A stretch of 64,000 bases of DNA. Origin: Membranipora membranacea (Eukaryota > Bryozoa > Gymnolaemata > Cheilostomatida > Membraniporidae). Position numbers and translations under genes: made by a program. This document shows positions 12,271 through 25,300 of the stretch, piece by piece (the stretch's first letter is position 1; each line of letters opens with the position of its first letter). The stretch spans positions 10,745,501 through 10,809,500 of the forward strand of contig OU612070.1 in NCBI GenBank assembly GCA_914767715.1, in the 5' to 3' direction. Below the pieces are notes generated by a model. It searched no databases, was not told where the DNA came from, and saw only the letters and a program-made list of their open reading frames with translations.

Positions 12271-14187
12271 GAAGGTAAGTCAACAATAACAGGTTCTGCA
12301 ACAGTAGATCTAATATTATTCAGGAGCCTTGGAACTGCAAGAAGGGTAGCTAGCAGACCGCCCTCCTCTATGTGAAAGGTGATCAAGAAGTTGATTGATA
12401 GTCATCTCCTGGTTGCTGCCCTCAGCTAAAAAAAATATAAACTAATGCAAAACAAGTGGTTAGGTAAGACTAACACGCACAGGATAACCATAATTCCTAG
12501 ATTTTATTGGCCAAAGCATTTCCTAACTTTGGAAAATTAAATCTAAAAAATGCAACTGTACGGTAAGTGTGGAGCCAGCGCCTTGGTACTTGACTTTTTA
12601 AATATCCCTTTGCTACCAGAACTGAGGGAACAATCTTATCTTTGTTAACAAATATGAGTGTATATGTGCTCGTAAACATGCCAATGTCGTTGTTGTAATC
12701 AGCTTCCCTTTGTTGCAGAATGGGAAATAGACTTGTGTGAAACTGATGGGAGACAATTCCTGCTTTCACAATGCGTTGCTTTGTAACTGTTGGAACCACA
12801 AAGTTTGATGGCTTATTAGCTGCCGTAGTTGATCAAGACTTTCTTAAGGTAATTTTAGCATCATTTTTTATGGCCAGAATGAAGAAAAATCTGCCAAAAA
12901 TCATACGAATTTTTGTAGATTTAATGTTCTTTTTTTCACATTTGTGTGTCTCAAATCTCAACATGATCTGATCTATGATGCGGATGTAGACCAAAGACTG
13001 AATGTGTGGATTAACAAACCTGTACACATAGTTATGTCAGAAGGTGTAACTGTGCCGTGTTAAATCCAGTGCCTTACATTACTAAATACATCTTCTTTTT
13101 TTTCACCAGCAACTAGGATATAAAGGTTACACTTCTCTGCTTATACAAGCTGGTAGCAGTGAGTTTGATGAGTCTATCTTAGAGAAACACAGAGAACTAC
13201 CCACTGTTGAATGGTACAAATATAAATCTGATATCGAGACTGATATTCTCAAAGCGGATCTAGTCATAAGTCATGCAGGTACGACTGATTTTAACAGTTT
13301 AATTTAACTCAAGTATTTAGTATCTCAAACTGCTAAGTAACTAGATGTTATGAAACTGATATTAACTTTTGAACATCAACCAATTTGATAGCATACCAGC
13401 AGCATCCAATTGGATTGTCGACGGGCTCAAACAGATTTCCCACTAGGGCCTATGTTTGTTGCCTACCCTATGAACATCAAGCTCATAGGAAAATTAAAAA
13501 CTAGATAGCCGGATTAAGTCAAAATATCTTTTTGTAGGGGCTGGCAGTAGTTTAGAGATAATGTACGCTAAGAAACCCTGCATAGTAGTTGTCAATGACA
13601 GGCTGATGGGAAATCACCAGCAAGAGCTCGCTTCAAAGCTCTCAGAACTTGGTCATATCAAAGATACTGTGCCAGGGTAAGCTACAAATTTTGTTCTTAT
13701 TTATTGCTGGGATGCAAAGTGAAGGTACAAACATATCAGATTTGTTTGAATGTTGCGTAAAGCAAGGTGTGTTTTATCATCAATTATTTAGCGTTAACCT
13801 TGGTGTATGAAAACTGCAAGCTTATTTGGTGTAAAATTTGCACTATTGAGACTACAATCTATATAATACAAAATTTTATAGTAGAACAGATAAAGTAACA
13901 CTTTTCTTGCATTCAGGACAAAGTACATCAATTTTAGACCCATATCTTCGAACCTTAGAAAAATATATAGGAAAGAACCTATATCTGTTTTTTCCCATTA
14001 ATTTGATGCTCTTGACCTTCATTGCACCTAGGTCTTAATTTACTTTTGTTTTGTTTTCTCTTCTAGAAGTCTACTAAGCACTCTGAAAAGCTTTGATGCA
14101 TCAGAGTTGACACATTACGAGAGAGGGGATCATAGTTTACTGAGTCAACATTTACACAGTCTCATGGGCATGAAGTATTCAGAATAA
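12271..14187 (+). CDS. ALG13: ALG13, UDP-GlcNAc transferase subunit
   Basis: ALG13 pairs with membrane-bound ALG14 on the cytosolic face of the ER and adds the second GlcNAc to dolichol-PP-GlcNAc, the second step of N-glycan precursor synthesis. Coding exons are 12771-12848, 13110-13278, 13538-13676 and 14067-14187, giving 168 residues, close to the short ALG13 form; no OTU or Tudor extension follows. Diagnostic motifs are the N-terminal FVTVGTTKFD and VISHAGAGSSLEIMYAKKP near residues 77-95, followed by PCIVVVNDRLMGNHQQELA. A non-coding leader exon probably ends at 12274 (donor GTAAGT) and joins an acceptor at 12718, 52 bases before the ATG. The 5' limit given is only the 3' part of that leader. 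Polyadenylation signals AATAAA lie at 14676 and 14721. Confidence 0.95.
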
Positions 14188-14675
14188 CATTAGTCAGCTT
14201 TTTGCCTCGATGGAGTCAATGCGATGTCAGATCTGATGTGCTAAGCATTTGCTTGCATATCTACTCACTAGCATGTCTAGCCTTATGTCATGTCATATTG
14301 CTTTATAACCCGATTTAATATGTCATATGGTCAATGATGAAATATTTTACTTGAGTAAGACCAATCTCATCCTGCCAAAAATGTCTTGTTATGCCGCTTA
14401 TAGTATTATATTATATAAGATATTGCGCGCCTCATAAATATGCTATAATAATGCAGTTAGTTCGGAGTTGCTCATTCCTGTCCTATGTCAAGATAACTCC
14501 CTAACATGAAACTTATGTCAATTGTATTCATTAGTCAGTGTCTAACTCTTCGGTCAGTCGCAGTTAAGGTGGTCTGCTTAGCACCCTATAGTCATGTTAA
14601 TCCATTTGCAAAGAGCAAACTTTTTCTTGTTTTATAAAGGTTTCTTTTGTAGTAGAGTTTATGAATTTGTAGAAA

Positions 14676-14726
14676 AATAAATCAGAAAAGTGAACAGATA
14701 GCAGTCTCGGAAATTGCAAAAATAAA
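14676..14726 (+). terminator. ALG13 polyadenylation signals
   Basis: AATAAA occurs at 14676-14681 and again at 14721-14726, about 490-540 bases after the ALG13 stop. They lie before the stop codon of the convergent death-domain gene at 15122. Confidence 0.6.
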
Positions 14727-15121
14727 GTTGAATTATCAAGAAAATCAGCCATCCGTGGCTTCCATCTAAAAGCCACAAAATAGAAAGATCAAGGCAGCCA
14801 GGAAATGATAGATCATTTGTGAACAAAGGAAGATATTTGAAGGCAGTAAGTGCGCTAAATGGCCTTTGTCTGTAGCACAGGAAATCGAGTGCACTAATTA
14901 CCCTGCTACCTTATATTTTTGTGACACACTGAGAGCCAAATAGCAATGAAGCCGCATTGAAATATGCTATCAAATCATGAAAAAATAATCATTGCTTGTA
15001 GCCAGTGCGAGCCTTTCCTAGAGCATATTGGCTATTTCTTACAGAGAAATCTGTGTACCCATACAGTAACTATGTGTCTGTCATCCTGAGTAATATCGGT
15101 TATATATTATATATAACGACG

Positions 15122-18100
15122 CTAGTCAACTGCATAGAAGTCAGAGATCAGCTTAGCAGGCACAAGGGCGTTAATCTGAGGGTGCTTTAAATGTCTATGT
15201 AACATCCTGACTGTAGCGCCTTTGCTGTCTTTCCAGTAAGTCAGCACTTGCTCCATAGGGTTCTTCATATTCAGTCTTCTCCAGAACTGAATAGTTTCTG
15301 TTGACACTCCGATTCTCTGTGCTAGCATCCTCCAGTCTCCACCTGCGTTATTTAAATTGTGGCATAACATAAGCAGATTGAATATAATGTGGACATAGTT
15401 CCTGATACCGAAACTGGAATGAGAAAATTTGTCCTGGCTGAGCGGGCTTTGGTACAATAGCCGGATAACGTCTGAAATTCTTTTGTACTACTAGGCTTGA
15501 AAACATAGGAATTACTTTTAAGTTGTCAGAGTCAAGACCTACTTTGGCGGCCAAGGGCGGAAAAATAACACTCAGACATATGGCCTAAGGACACAATATT
15601 GTTCTTGTGATGAAAGCGGATTACTTGTTTCATGCAGTCAAGTGACTTTAAAAGGCACTTTTCAAGGATTTGATCCCCCAGTCAAAATATCTAAAGGCAT
15701 TAGCCAAAGAACATTTAATTGGTTTGGAAAGTTGAAAGTACTGGGGGGTGATTGTTTGTTGATAAAATACACGGGCATGCTGCCACAAAGCAACTAGTTT
15801 TAGTTGGTTAATACTTGAGGGTGTTTTGTTTATTCTTTACTCAATTATCCCAATGTAATTGATCAATAGTTTATTGATAGAATATCACATATCAAATAAT
15901 TGTGATTGCTGCCGATATTATTACATCACAATCAATGAATCAACTTTTAATTAGTGCTATTATATGAAGTCATCAAGCGTTTCAATACATGTCTGAGATT
16001 TTGTGACAAGTTTAGGTCATAGCTCAATTTTTGTGGAACGAATTGTGTTATTCTTGATCCTTGCCGACCTATGACCAATTAAATGGACACCGGGTGTAGC
16101 TTGTAGTTGTTAAAATTATGTCGCTGACTTTAGAAGAGCATCATATTACATGGTGGCGTTGGTGTAATGTTGTTAACTCTTGATAGAAAATCAACGCAAA
16201 ATAAATATACAGGCATATAAATAAAATAAACAGACGAATGTGTATTGTTGTTTTTTCCTTCTACCGCACATTATTATTATTACACAATATAGCGACAATA
16301 CAGATAGTTACTCTTTGCTGCAGATAGAAGGTGATTTCTATTTAAGGTACCATATGTTCTGTTTATGAAAAAACAGAGGGTGGGCTGCCCCTAAAGAGGG
16401 ACGCAAGGTGCCCTGAATCCTCATACTGAGAATGTGATACATCCTAGAAAACTAGAATGCATCCTAGAGGTGAGGCCATAGATGACCTCCTGAACTTGAG
16501 TGTGCAGCAGGCTGCCAAAAACTGAATACAGTCACTAATTGCCCATTGGCAGTGACACCAATAGGCCAAGAAGGTACCATATGTCCTGTTGGAAATCAAC
16601 TACCTCAAATACTTCCAGCTGCATCATGCAAAGAATGGCCAGCTTCCATCACCCATAAAACAAAATGCCTATGCAAGGTGATAGCTGCAGGGCAAGTACT
16701 TACCGGTATATTTTTCCAGACTTAGTTCATTGCATAGAGCTTTCCTGATTTCAGGATATAGGTATCGTATATGTGTTTCTCCACATTGTTTTCTCAGGGG
16801 CTACAAAAATCAATAGAGACAAGTCCTCAATATTTATTATTTAGTGCACGAGCATCATCTACTTGGGTGCAAATGATCCTGCTTTTGTGTTAGGAAGGTC
16901 AGTGCATGAAGTTCTCATAAAAGGATAAAAATAGAGTTTTGTTTCAGTATTCAAGATGAGATTAATAATTCTTCTAAAATTAAAACTAATGTAATATTGG
17001 TGAGTGCTTTAAAAGAGGGCTAGAAATAGCTCCATTCAACTCCTTAATGCACACAGTCACAATTAAATTGTTTTTCCTCAATAACTGCAATGTTAGTTGT
17101 CTCACTTACATCCAGCCTTTCTGAGAATCATGCATTATGCTGCTGCCATTCTGTCAAATTATGGTGGAACGTTTGGCCAAACAGCTTAGGTAGTATAATG
17201 CCTGGGACTGGAAATGGCTGGCTGTGGCTTAGATATTGACTTGAACTTAAACTGCGATCATTTCCAGAACTTGTGCTAACTGACACAACCCTACCTTTGT
17301 GAGAGGAAATGGTGTTTCCTCCATCTCTTTGATGATATCGAGAGTATGACTAGATTTAGTATGGCTCAGAGACCTGGTATTATGTAGTGCTGAATCTTCT
17401 ACAAGCTGTCCCATTGGCTTATCTAAAACAGAAAATGTCACAAGGTTACATGGCGAGGATTTTCCTTTCTGTTATTAACAGTTAAACATTTATCGTTTTT
17501 TAGTGAATCTGTGGTTACCCGATATCCATCTCGTGCACTGTGTAAATTTTTCCGTAATTTGATGATGGAATGTTATTACCACTTTCAGAATAACTGTCAG
17601 AGTGTTCATGTGAAGCGCTCTGTCTCAGTGGTTGAGAAAGGCCCTTCGCAGCTTGGATCCAAAGGGTATGGAGTCTTCCGAACAATTTTCTGCTCAATAT
17701 GTCACAGCAGCTGTGAGTTGATGACATTTCCATACCTAATATGAGATCTTGTTTGAGCCGTTTCAGAATTCTTTGTAGCTCTGGCGTTGATTTGGCTTCT
17801 AAAGCTTCTTCTATACCGTTCATACAAGCTAGGTTCTTTTTTACAATTTTCTACAAACAAAATAAACTAGATGTGTCAGAGAGTACACTAACATCTAATC
17901 ATGTTTACGTCTAACAAGATTATTGTTCATTACCACCCAAAGACTAATTAATGATACATTCACAGATTGCAAACTGCTGCCAATCTGTGGCAAAACCTGA
18001 ATCATGGATTGATTGAAAGCATGCAAAGAACAATAGATGCAATCAATTTTTATCAACAACTTGACAAGTGGTCGTAATTTGAGTTGCTGCCTCAAACAAG

Positions 18101-19832
18101 GTGTTAACATAGCAGATTTTGGTGGCAGCAAATACAATCATAAAAACAAAAGAAATGTGGTTTTAAGTGGGTGTCAGCATTCAGTTTTGTTGCACCTGTC
18201 AATCTGTGAATTCAGAAATATGATCTTCAGCAGTGTGAGCAGGTTTTATAAATAATTTGAAATTTGAACTGTTACTGAGAAATGACCAATGTTCATTCAC
18301 AAGTGGCCCCATCACATCTGTGTTCAATGCTAACATGACAGGTCGCCCATGGGAATTTTCGATAATCAATATCTTCAAATTCTATTGATCGCAATAGCTT
18401 TTTGAAAATCGCTTGCATGAGATAAATGTCATCTACAAGGTGACACTGGTGAAGTGGGAACGCAATTTCTGTTCTACAACTGTTCTCTCAAGTAACCAAG
18501 TATGTCATGATGTATCTGACAATGCAAAGTTTATTGCTTGTATCAGCAGAATAAGCCACTTATTATTCATGAACTACTAGCCCAAGAAGTAAGCACTAAA
18601 TTTCATAGTCATATAAACAGTAGCTATATGTTTATGATGTCGCGTTAGCCCCCCCCCCCCCCCCCGCTGGGTGTTTCATCTTTGATTGAGCACTATGGGA
18701 GAGCCAGAGCCGCAAGTATCCTTGATGCTTTATATTTAATCGATGTTATGATTAATTTGAAGGGTATCCCATAATGCAATTTTGTTGATTTCCCAAGAAA
18801 ATCTGGACTAGTCTAGAGTTTCAATCAAAAAGGGTATTGGTGCTGGTACCCAATGCATGCCATCAATGAGTTTGGGTATCATCATATTTTGGCATGTAGG
18901 GTTGAGGGAATTCCAGGTTGTTGCATTGTGGGAATGATATTAAAACTTCCCTGTTATATAGCTACCTGATAGTTAAGACTCTGTTGAGTGACTCTCGTCT
19001 CGAGATCCTCCAGTCTCTGCTCTACCATACTTCTCCTATCATTACGTATATACAGATCATCTACTAACATATACACCATCTCTCGGATGTATTCTGCGTC
19101 TATATCTGATTGAAAAGAAGACTTGTTTAAAAAGATTGCCCAAAATTTTAGTTATAATTATAACTCATACTCATTATATACCTTATCAAAAAAATTCCAA
19201 ACATTGAGCAGCTGATTTCACTGGAATAGCAGTTTTTTAATCGATCAGACGGATTTGATTTGTTTGGGTCGCCCTGATCTGCTAAACCAACAAAATTCAC
19301 AATGGTGATAATATAATCCACAATATAAATATTTGAATATACATAATTATTATATCCAGGTAAAAATTTAAACTTTGATCTCCTGGATTAGGTTGTACTG
19401 CGACTAATTACACCTGCTATGAGTGTGCCAAAAACTTACATCGTGTATGTACATTGTTCGAGAAGTAGCCCTCTGATCCAATCACTGTGGCTAGCTTGCA
19501 ACAGCTAATCCCATTATCAAGGTCACTTGCTTCCAGTTGTCTACTCTTAGCTAAACAAAACTTCTTGTAGCCTGTGAAAACCTACCTATAGGATCATCGA
19601 CAGGTTCAAGGGGGAATTTCTCTCTATCCCTGTGTGATAGTATCTCCGGTAATATAGTATGGAGTTTTCTCCTCAGTCTGTCCACTTCAGATAGACGCTC
19701 ATTAAGCTGAGCTCTGAGCTGATCCAATTCATCTGTTAACTCGTCTATTTGCTCTTGCTTTTTCCCTGCTTCTTCCTTAGCTAGTTCTAGTGGTGATTGC
19801 TTCTTTGCGGATTTGCTACGACTTGCTGGCAT
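15122..19832 (-). CDS. Coiled-coil and death-domain protein
   Basis: Six coding exons (19832-19586, 19105-18966, 17850-17736, 17422-17295, 16800-16704, 15342-15122) give about 315 residues. The N-terminus is basic and then strongly heptad-like (residues about 15-60, with ELTDELDQLRAQLNERLSEV). A second probable coiled coil or helical segment runs to about residue 165. The C-terminal third, from about 220, fits a six-helix death domain: EIRKALCNELSL, then GDWRMLAQRIGVS, the NPMEQVLTYW region, and TVRMLHRHLKHP. The protein ends soon after this domain. Death domains self-associate in apoptosis and NF-kB-type signalling complexes, and a coiled coil next to one suggests an oligomerising adaptor; that role is inference. 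No signal peptide, membrane span, kinase or TIR domain is seen. I cannot assign an ortholog. Confidence 0.85.
18649..18665 (+). repeat. Poly-C run (17 bases)
   Basis: Homopolymer of C in an intron of the death-domain gene, sharply out of keeping with the AT-rich surroundings. Its length may be uncertain. Confidence 0.9.
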
Positions 19833-22030
19833 GGTTTTTTTGTCTACAACAAATTATTTACTAACTTTCTTATTTTGTATGAGGTTACTTTTACAGAATA
19901 TTTATCTGAGTTTTAGTCAGCGATATGGACCAAAAAGCATATACTACAGAGAAATGATGTTGCTCGCTAGTATATGTTTTCTAATATCGCTCTGCTGCCA
20001 AAATAGAACCGGACATGATCGGAAATTGTACACACATATAGATATACAAAAATCTTAGTTTCTTGACCACGGTCCTAGGAAAAAGAGTGGCAGAGGGGAC
20101 TGATATTGTGATACCTGAGCCCGTGACGGATTTGACATGGACAAGAGTGAGGATGTGTGACTGTGTACATATTTGCTATGGTGCCAATTTCATGGTGCCT
20201 CCTAACTAAGATAAGGTTTTCAATTACAATTCATTGTTGCATAAGTTGACAGGTATCTATCTAGTCTATGGTTGCTATGATAAATCTATGATAGGGCATA
20301 CACGTTTGCTGATTGTACTGTTTTGGCAGTGAGTATGTTTCTTCTCTACCTGCTGTGGCCAACATAGGATTGATCCCGGCTGCTCAATTTTCAGGTCGAG
20401 TAACAAAGTCCAATTCAGAACATGGACCATTATAACGTCTCTACCTAGGCCCAGAGCTATAATATCAAAACTAACTCGATTACCTACAGACTCAATAAAA
20501 AGGTGTTGAAACACAAAGACAAAAACTGCCCTCCTGTTTAATTCCACTGCATAAGTTAAGTTACTTGGCATACCTGGAATGTTGTTTGGTTTGTGGTAAG
20601 CAAAGTGTAATGATATCACATCCTGATCTTTACATCTGCGTTGCCGATTATTCTGCTAGTGTCTACACTGTTGAAAAGAAGTTGTCAGCTAAGAAACAGT
20701 CTCTCTGACCAAGTGGTCACTGTTGCAGATCTCACTCTTATCTTAAAAACTCTATAATTCCATACACACAATTATAATACTATAGCTGCCTGTATAACTG
20801 TGTGAACACATGTGAACTGATTGATATTTACAATGCATGCACAGCCATATTGATATAATTGACCGTATCTAAGTAACTATCAACTTAGCGGCCTTCAAAG
20901 CCTGCAACGTCATGAATAAATTAAATAGATGAATAAAAAGGGTATTATTGTAGTACATGAAAATGTTAAATAAATCCTGCATGCAAAGAATAACATTGGA
21001 TGAGATTTTTATCAACCTACAGCAATGTTGAGCTTGTGAAATGTGATTCCTGATTCATAAGTCTGTTATTGATGCTGTCCGTTCATTAAATTCCACAAAA
21101 TCAGGTTTCATGAAACAATAACAAACAAGTAGTAGCTTTGATGGAAATTGATCTAGACCAATGAAGTCTTACAGCTAGTGTTTTCAGGAACCACCGACAC
21201 TTTCAAGAGTACTTCTCCATGGAGACCGCACAATGAGATCATATATTTCTGTGTAAATTATGTCTGGTCAACAACATCATGCAACAAATGAGCCTCCAAC
21301 CTTAAACTACAAAATCATGGAGTGCTCAACAGTGCTCTGTGACAATGAGAGATTCTGAGGAGAAAAACAAAATAATCCGGGTTGGTGTAGCCTTCAAGGT
21401 GAGACAAATTATAAATCAACCTGGAGTTGTGTTGTGTTATATTATATTTCTTGGAATCTACTAGAACCTCTAGGTCGAAAAAAGAATCTTCATAAATAAT
21501 GCCTAAGTAAATGGTAAAAAACAGTCCCATAATCATACCATAACATAATAATAGTAAAAAATAATAGGAATCTTTGTCGTATTGCTTAGAAACATGTCGC
21601 TGAGCATGTGGGAGCATGTTTAAGCAATGAAGGTACCAATCAGTTCAGTCAGCGTCGTGAATTAAGCAAAAGCTGGAAGAGTGATTCATTCAAGGAGCGG
21701 TGCAGTGATGTATAATCATCGTTCAAGACTTTTTTAATTATTGATGCTGGCATTTAGGAATTGTCTTCTCATTTTTTGATGTAGCACAGAAAACTCCTTA
21801 GTCAGCGCGGCCATTGAAAAACCAGCCCCATCAGCGTTATAACTTGAAGTGTACTGGAAATTTGGCATAACAGGCTTATGCGGCCTCAGCGTCAAATTAA
21901 GTCTTCACAATACAAGCGCAGAGATCTAGTGTTCAGATTGCAAGAGAGTGCTAAACTTAATTTTTGATTATTTTGAGCCTGTTAGGTCATCGAGTGAAGC
22001 ATAGGACTAAAGAAGGTCTGAAACATAGCT
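19833..22030. other. Spacer upstream of the death-domain gene
   Basis: No supported gene. Open frames here are short and lack splice partners or recognisable motifs. The left edge must contain the promoter and 5' leader of the death-domain gene, and the right edge the 3' UTR of ACTR2. Confidence 0.5.
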
Positions 22031-22036
22031 CCACAT

Positions 22037-22042
22037 TTTATT
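22037..22042 (-). terminator. ACTR2 polyadenylation signal
   Basis: AATAAA on the minus strand about 345 bases after the ACTR2 stop codon. Another AATAAA overlaps the stop codon itself (22387-22392). Confidence 0.5.
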
Positions 22043-22387
22043 TTCTACTATCTCTTAGTTGTCTTGGTGTCCATAATTATAACATAGAGGAATCATCAAA
22101 ATATCTACAACAGAAAAAAATCAACACGTGAACACATAGTCATTATCTTCATGACCAAAATGACAACTTGCCTTATGGCTTGAAACGTAAAATTTAGACA
22201 CTCAAAAAAAAGCGACGGAACTAGGAAATTTGGTATACGATATACAACAGACAAGGTGTTTGGATTATGAGATGGTCTTTTGAAAGTTTTGCGTTTTTTT
22301 AATTGTCAATCTATGCCACTAATCTTGAAAGTTTGCAACATACCACGTTTGAGAAGGAATCTGCAGTATTGTATTTGTATTGCTAGT

Positions 22388-25300
22388 TTATTTAACACCG
22401 AGTTTCTCGAGACATTTCAGTCCCTTTTCTTGGTATTCTTCTCGTGATATCCAGAATGACTCCTTATCCTTCATAATATCAGCGAGCACCGCACCTCCAA
22501 GGAACACCATGTGTTTCCTTCTGGGTGGGTCCTCAATACGAATCTTGAATTTCTGCAAAGCAAGAAACATCCTATGTTCAACAACTGAGGACACAAAACA
22601 AGTGCCCCTTTATATAACCACAATTGACTTATTTCAAACATAGGAAACACTTGATGTTCTGACCTTTGGTTTTTGTCAAAGTAAGGCGCAACGAAGCACA
22701 GACAATTATGTCAAGATCTGATACCTCCGTCTTACAAAGATGCAACAAGAGCTGATCACAAAAAAAGCAACCATCTTCATATCACCAAAACCATTAATAT
22801 AACTGTACTATTTGTTGCTGGGATGGGTCAATCCAAGCTTTTAGTACCTACCAACTAGCGATTGATAACTTACAGATATTTTTGCTACATCTCCCTTCAG
22901 CACACGTTCTAAGTAAAGCTGCTTGATTTCTCTCTCGAGACGTGATGGTAATCCGGGGTACATGGTGGAGCCTCCTGATAATACAATGTGTTTGTAAAAC
23001 TCAGGCCTGTAACGATAAAAATAGTTATAAAATTGATATAAATAGAATAAAAACATTGACATCAATCAGGGTTTTGTGTTTTATTGCTGAGACTACATGA
23101 GTACTCCAGTATGATTAGTAAATGATGATGCTCATCTAATTTCTAGCAGCTTAAGTTCTCTGCAGGTATATCCTTCTAACAGTTGCACAAATTGACACAA
23201 TGGGACGTTGAGATATAGAAGATAGCATATACAAACATATTCCCCATGGACCGGACACAAAACAAATTGATACCAAGCTGGGGCAAGCACAAGTTTTTGC
23301 ACATAACAGCTCTTAAATTCAACAGTTTTTCACAATGATAATTTCCCATGTCACACTAGTTAGGATTGTTATAATCGCAAGTTAGGCTGGCAGTGTCTGA
23401 CCAAAGAGATAGAGAAATAGTATTGGCATGAGAGTAAAGTCGCTGTACTTTCAGTTTGAAGGCACGCCGGATCAATCATATGGCAAAATTATTGTGAATA
23501 GACTCAAAAATTTGCATCAATACTATGACCAATCACCCACCTGGTATCAATGTCTGCTGCCTGTATAGTGTTGAATAGAAGCTCAGCTATGCCGACAGCG
23601 TCTACGTTGATTAGATGTGGCTGGAATAAGGCTTCTGGAGCACCAAATCTCTCACCTCCTACTTTTATTGTCCTACCATCAGGTAACTGTTAATAACAAG
23701 AGTAATAAAAGTAAGTAAGTACACAATCAACTAGATAATCTCATTATCTAGCATTATGAGCATATTCAATTTATCAATTTATAGTATGAGTCGGTTGAGA
23801 ACTGAATCATTTTGTATGAGAAAATGTATTGTTTATCATTGATAGAACATAGCATGATAAGTAAGCCTATCACAATTCCAAGTTACACTGATACACTGAT
23901 ATACATACTCTGTGTTCAGATTCTTGACTCAGGAAGGACCTTTGGCATGATTTCATCCTGCCAGGGTTGAACATCTAATCAAGGAAGTGACAAGTTGCAA
24001 TAGGCTTGGTTACTGGATTAGGTGTCAAATATTCAGTCATTTCTGACTAACTAGCAATTATAGTCAGGCATGGCTTGACGCAGGCTAAGTTGGTCAGTGA
24101 TTCAGACTTACTGTGTATGACTCGACTAGGACTGTAGTTTCTAATGCTAGTTTTTGTTCCTGCTCGATATCGTAGGCCACATAGGCTAGCTGTTCCTTCA
24201 TCATTCTAATTGTCTCAAAGTCAGCGGAATGATTGAATGCGTACCCTCTCAACAACAAAAGCTGAAACATAAATTCTATCAATTGAAAAAGGAAAGAGCT
24301 GACCTGTATCTACAAATTGTCATGATGTGTATATTTAATTTAATCTTTGTAGTAGTTAGTGATGATACACCAGAGTGACTAGTCACAGAGACATCGTGAT
24401 ATGACATGTTATTATGATTCAATTGTAAGGATGACAGCTTTTGCACATATATACCTCTGGTACAAAATGTATTCATCTACAGAAACTGAAGATATAACAA
24501 TAATGAATATATTTATACGAAGTCTATATCAGCCAGTATATCTAGATCCCTAGTAGCTGTAGCTAATAAGGGTGGCTAACAGAATCTGCATTAGCTTGAC
24601 AAATTTCTATTTAAACAACAGTTATACAGGTTTAGCCTGCTTCCTATTCATTGACAGGCGATAAGCAACCCAGGAGCCGTTGGTTGCAGTCAAATTGATT
24701 GTTTCATCCCAAGCACCCTCACTTCCTGTTTTTCTTGAAGGGCTTTATGATGTAACAGCTAGACCACACATACTTTTATTTTCACTCTTGTACAACCTAA
24801 TACGTTCAACTGGTTCAACATTGTGTCTTACTTTAATGAGATATCTGGTAATGTCACGACCAGCTATATCCAATCTTCTTGTGAGATGAGGGAGAGCAAA
24901 GCCCTCGTATACTGGACATATATGAGTTACACCATCACCACTGTCAACTACTACACCAGTCAGTAATCCCTGAGCGTATAGGGTCAGTACAGCTTGGATA
25001 GCGATATATACACCAGAGAATCCGTACTTCTCAAACATCACCTGTCATCAAAAATGGAAGGGAAAATTAGCAGGGCATTATTACAGGTACTTCACTGGCT
25101 TGGAAATATCAAAGCGTACGGTAAACTTTAAGGCTAGTGATGAGCACTGACATCAAAACTGGCAAACTAACTTGAAAGCCTCACATTTTTAACAGCATCA
25201 TAAGTGTGTCTAAGGGCACTTGTCGCTGCAATGCATGTCTCAATGAGCCATGGCAACGATCTATTTGGGCTTGTCAGACCAGACCGTTACATACCTCTAT

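Noticed and set aside
12318-12425. Minus-strand exon-like stretch with a poly-pyrimidine acceptor reading MTINQLLDHLSHRGG
   Set aside because: No donor or partner exon in phase was found, it ends in a stop, and it sits inside the probable ALG13 leader intron.
17515-17735. Open frame continuing past the third exon of the death-domain gene
   Set aside because: The upstream exon ends at a good donor (17735) that joins in phase to the next exon at 17422; the continuation is read-through into the intron.
20275-20619. Minus-strand open frame of 114 codons
   Set aside because: No recognisable motif, no convincing splice context, and length is unremarkable for chance in AT-rich DNA.
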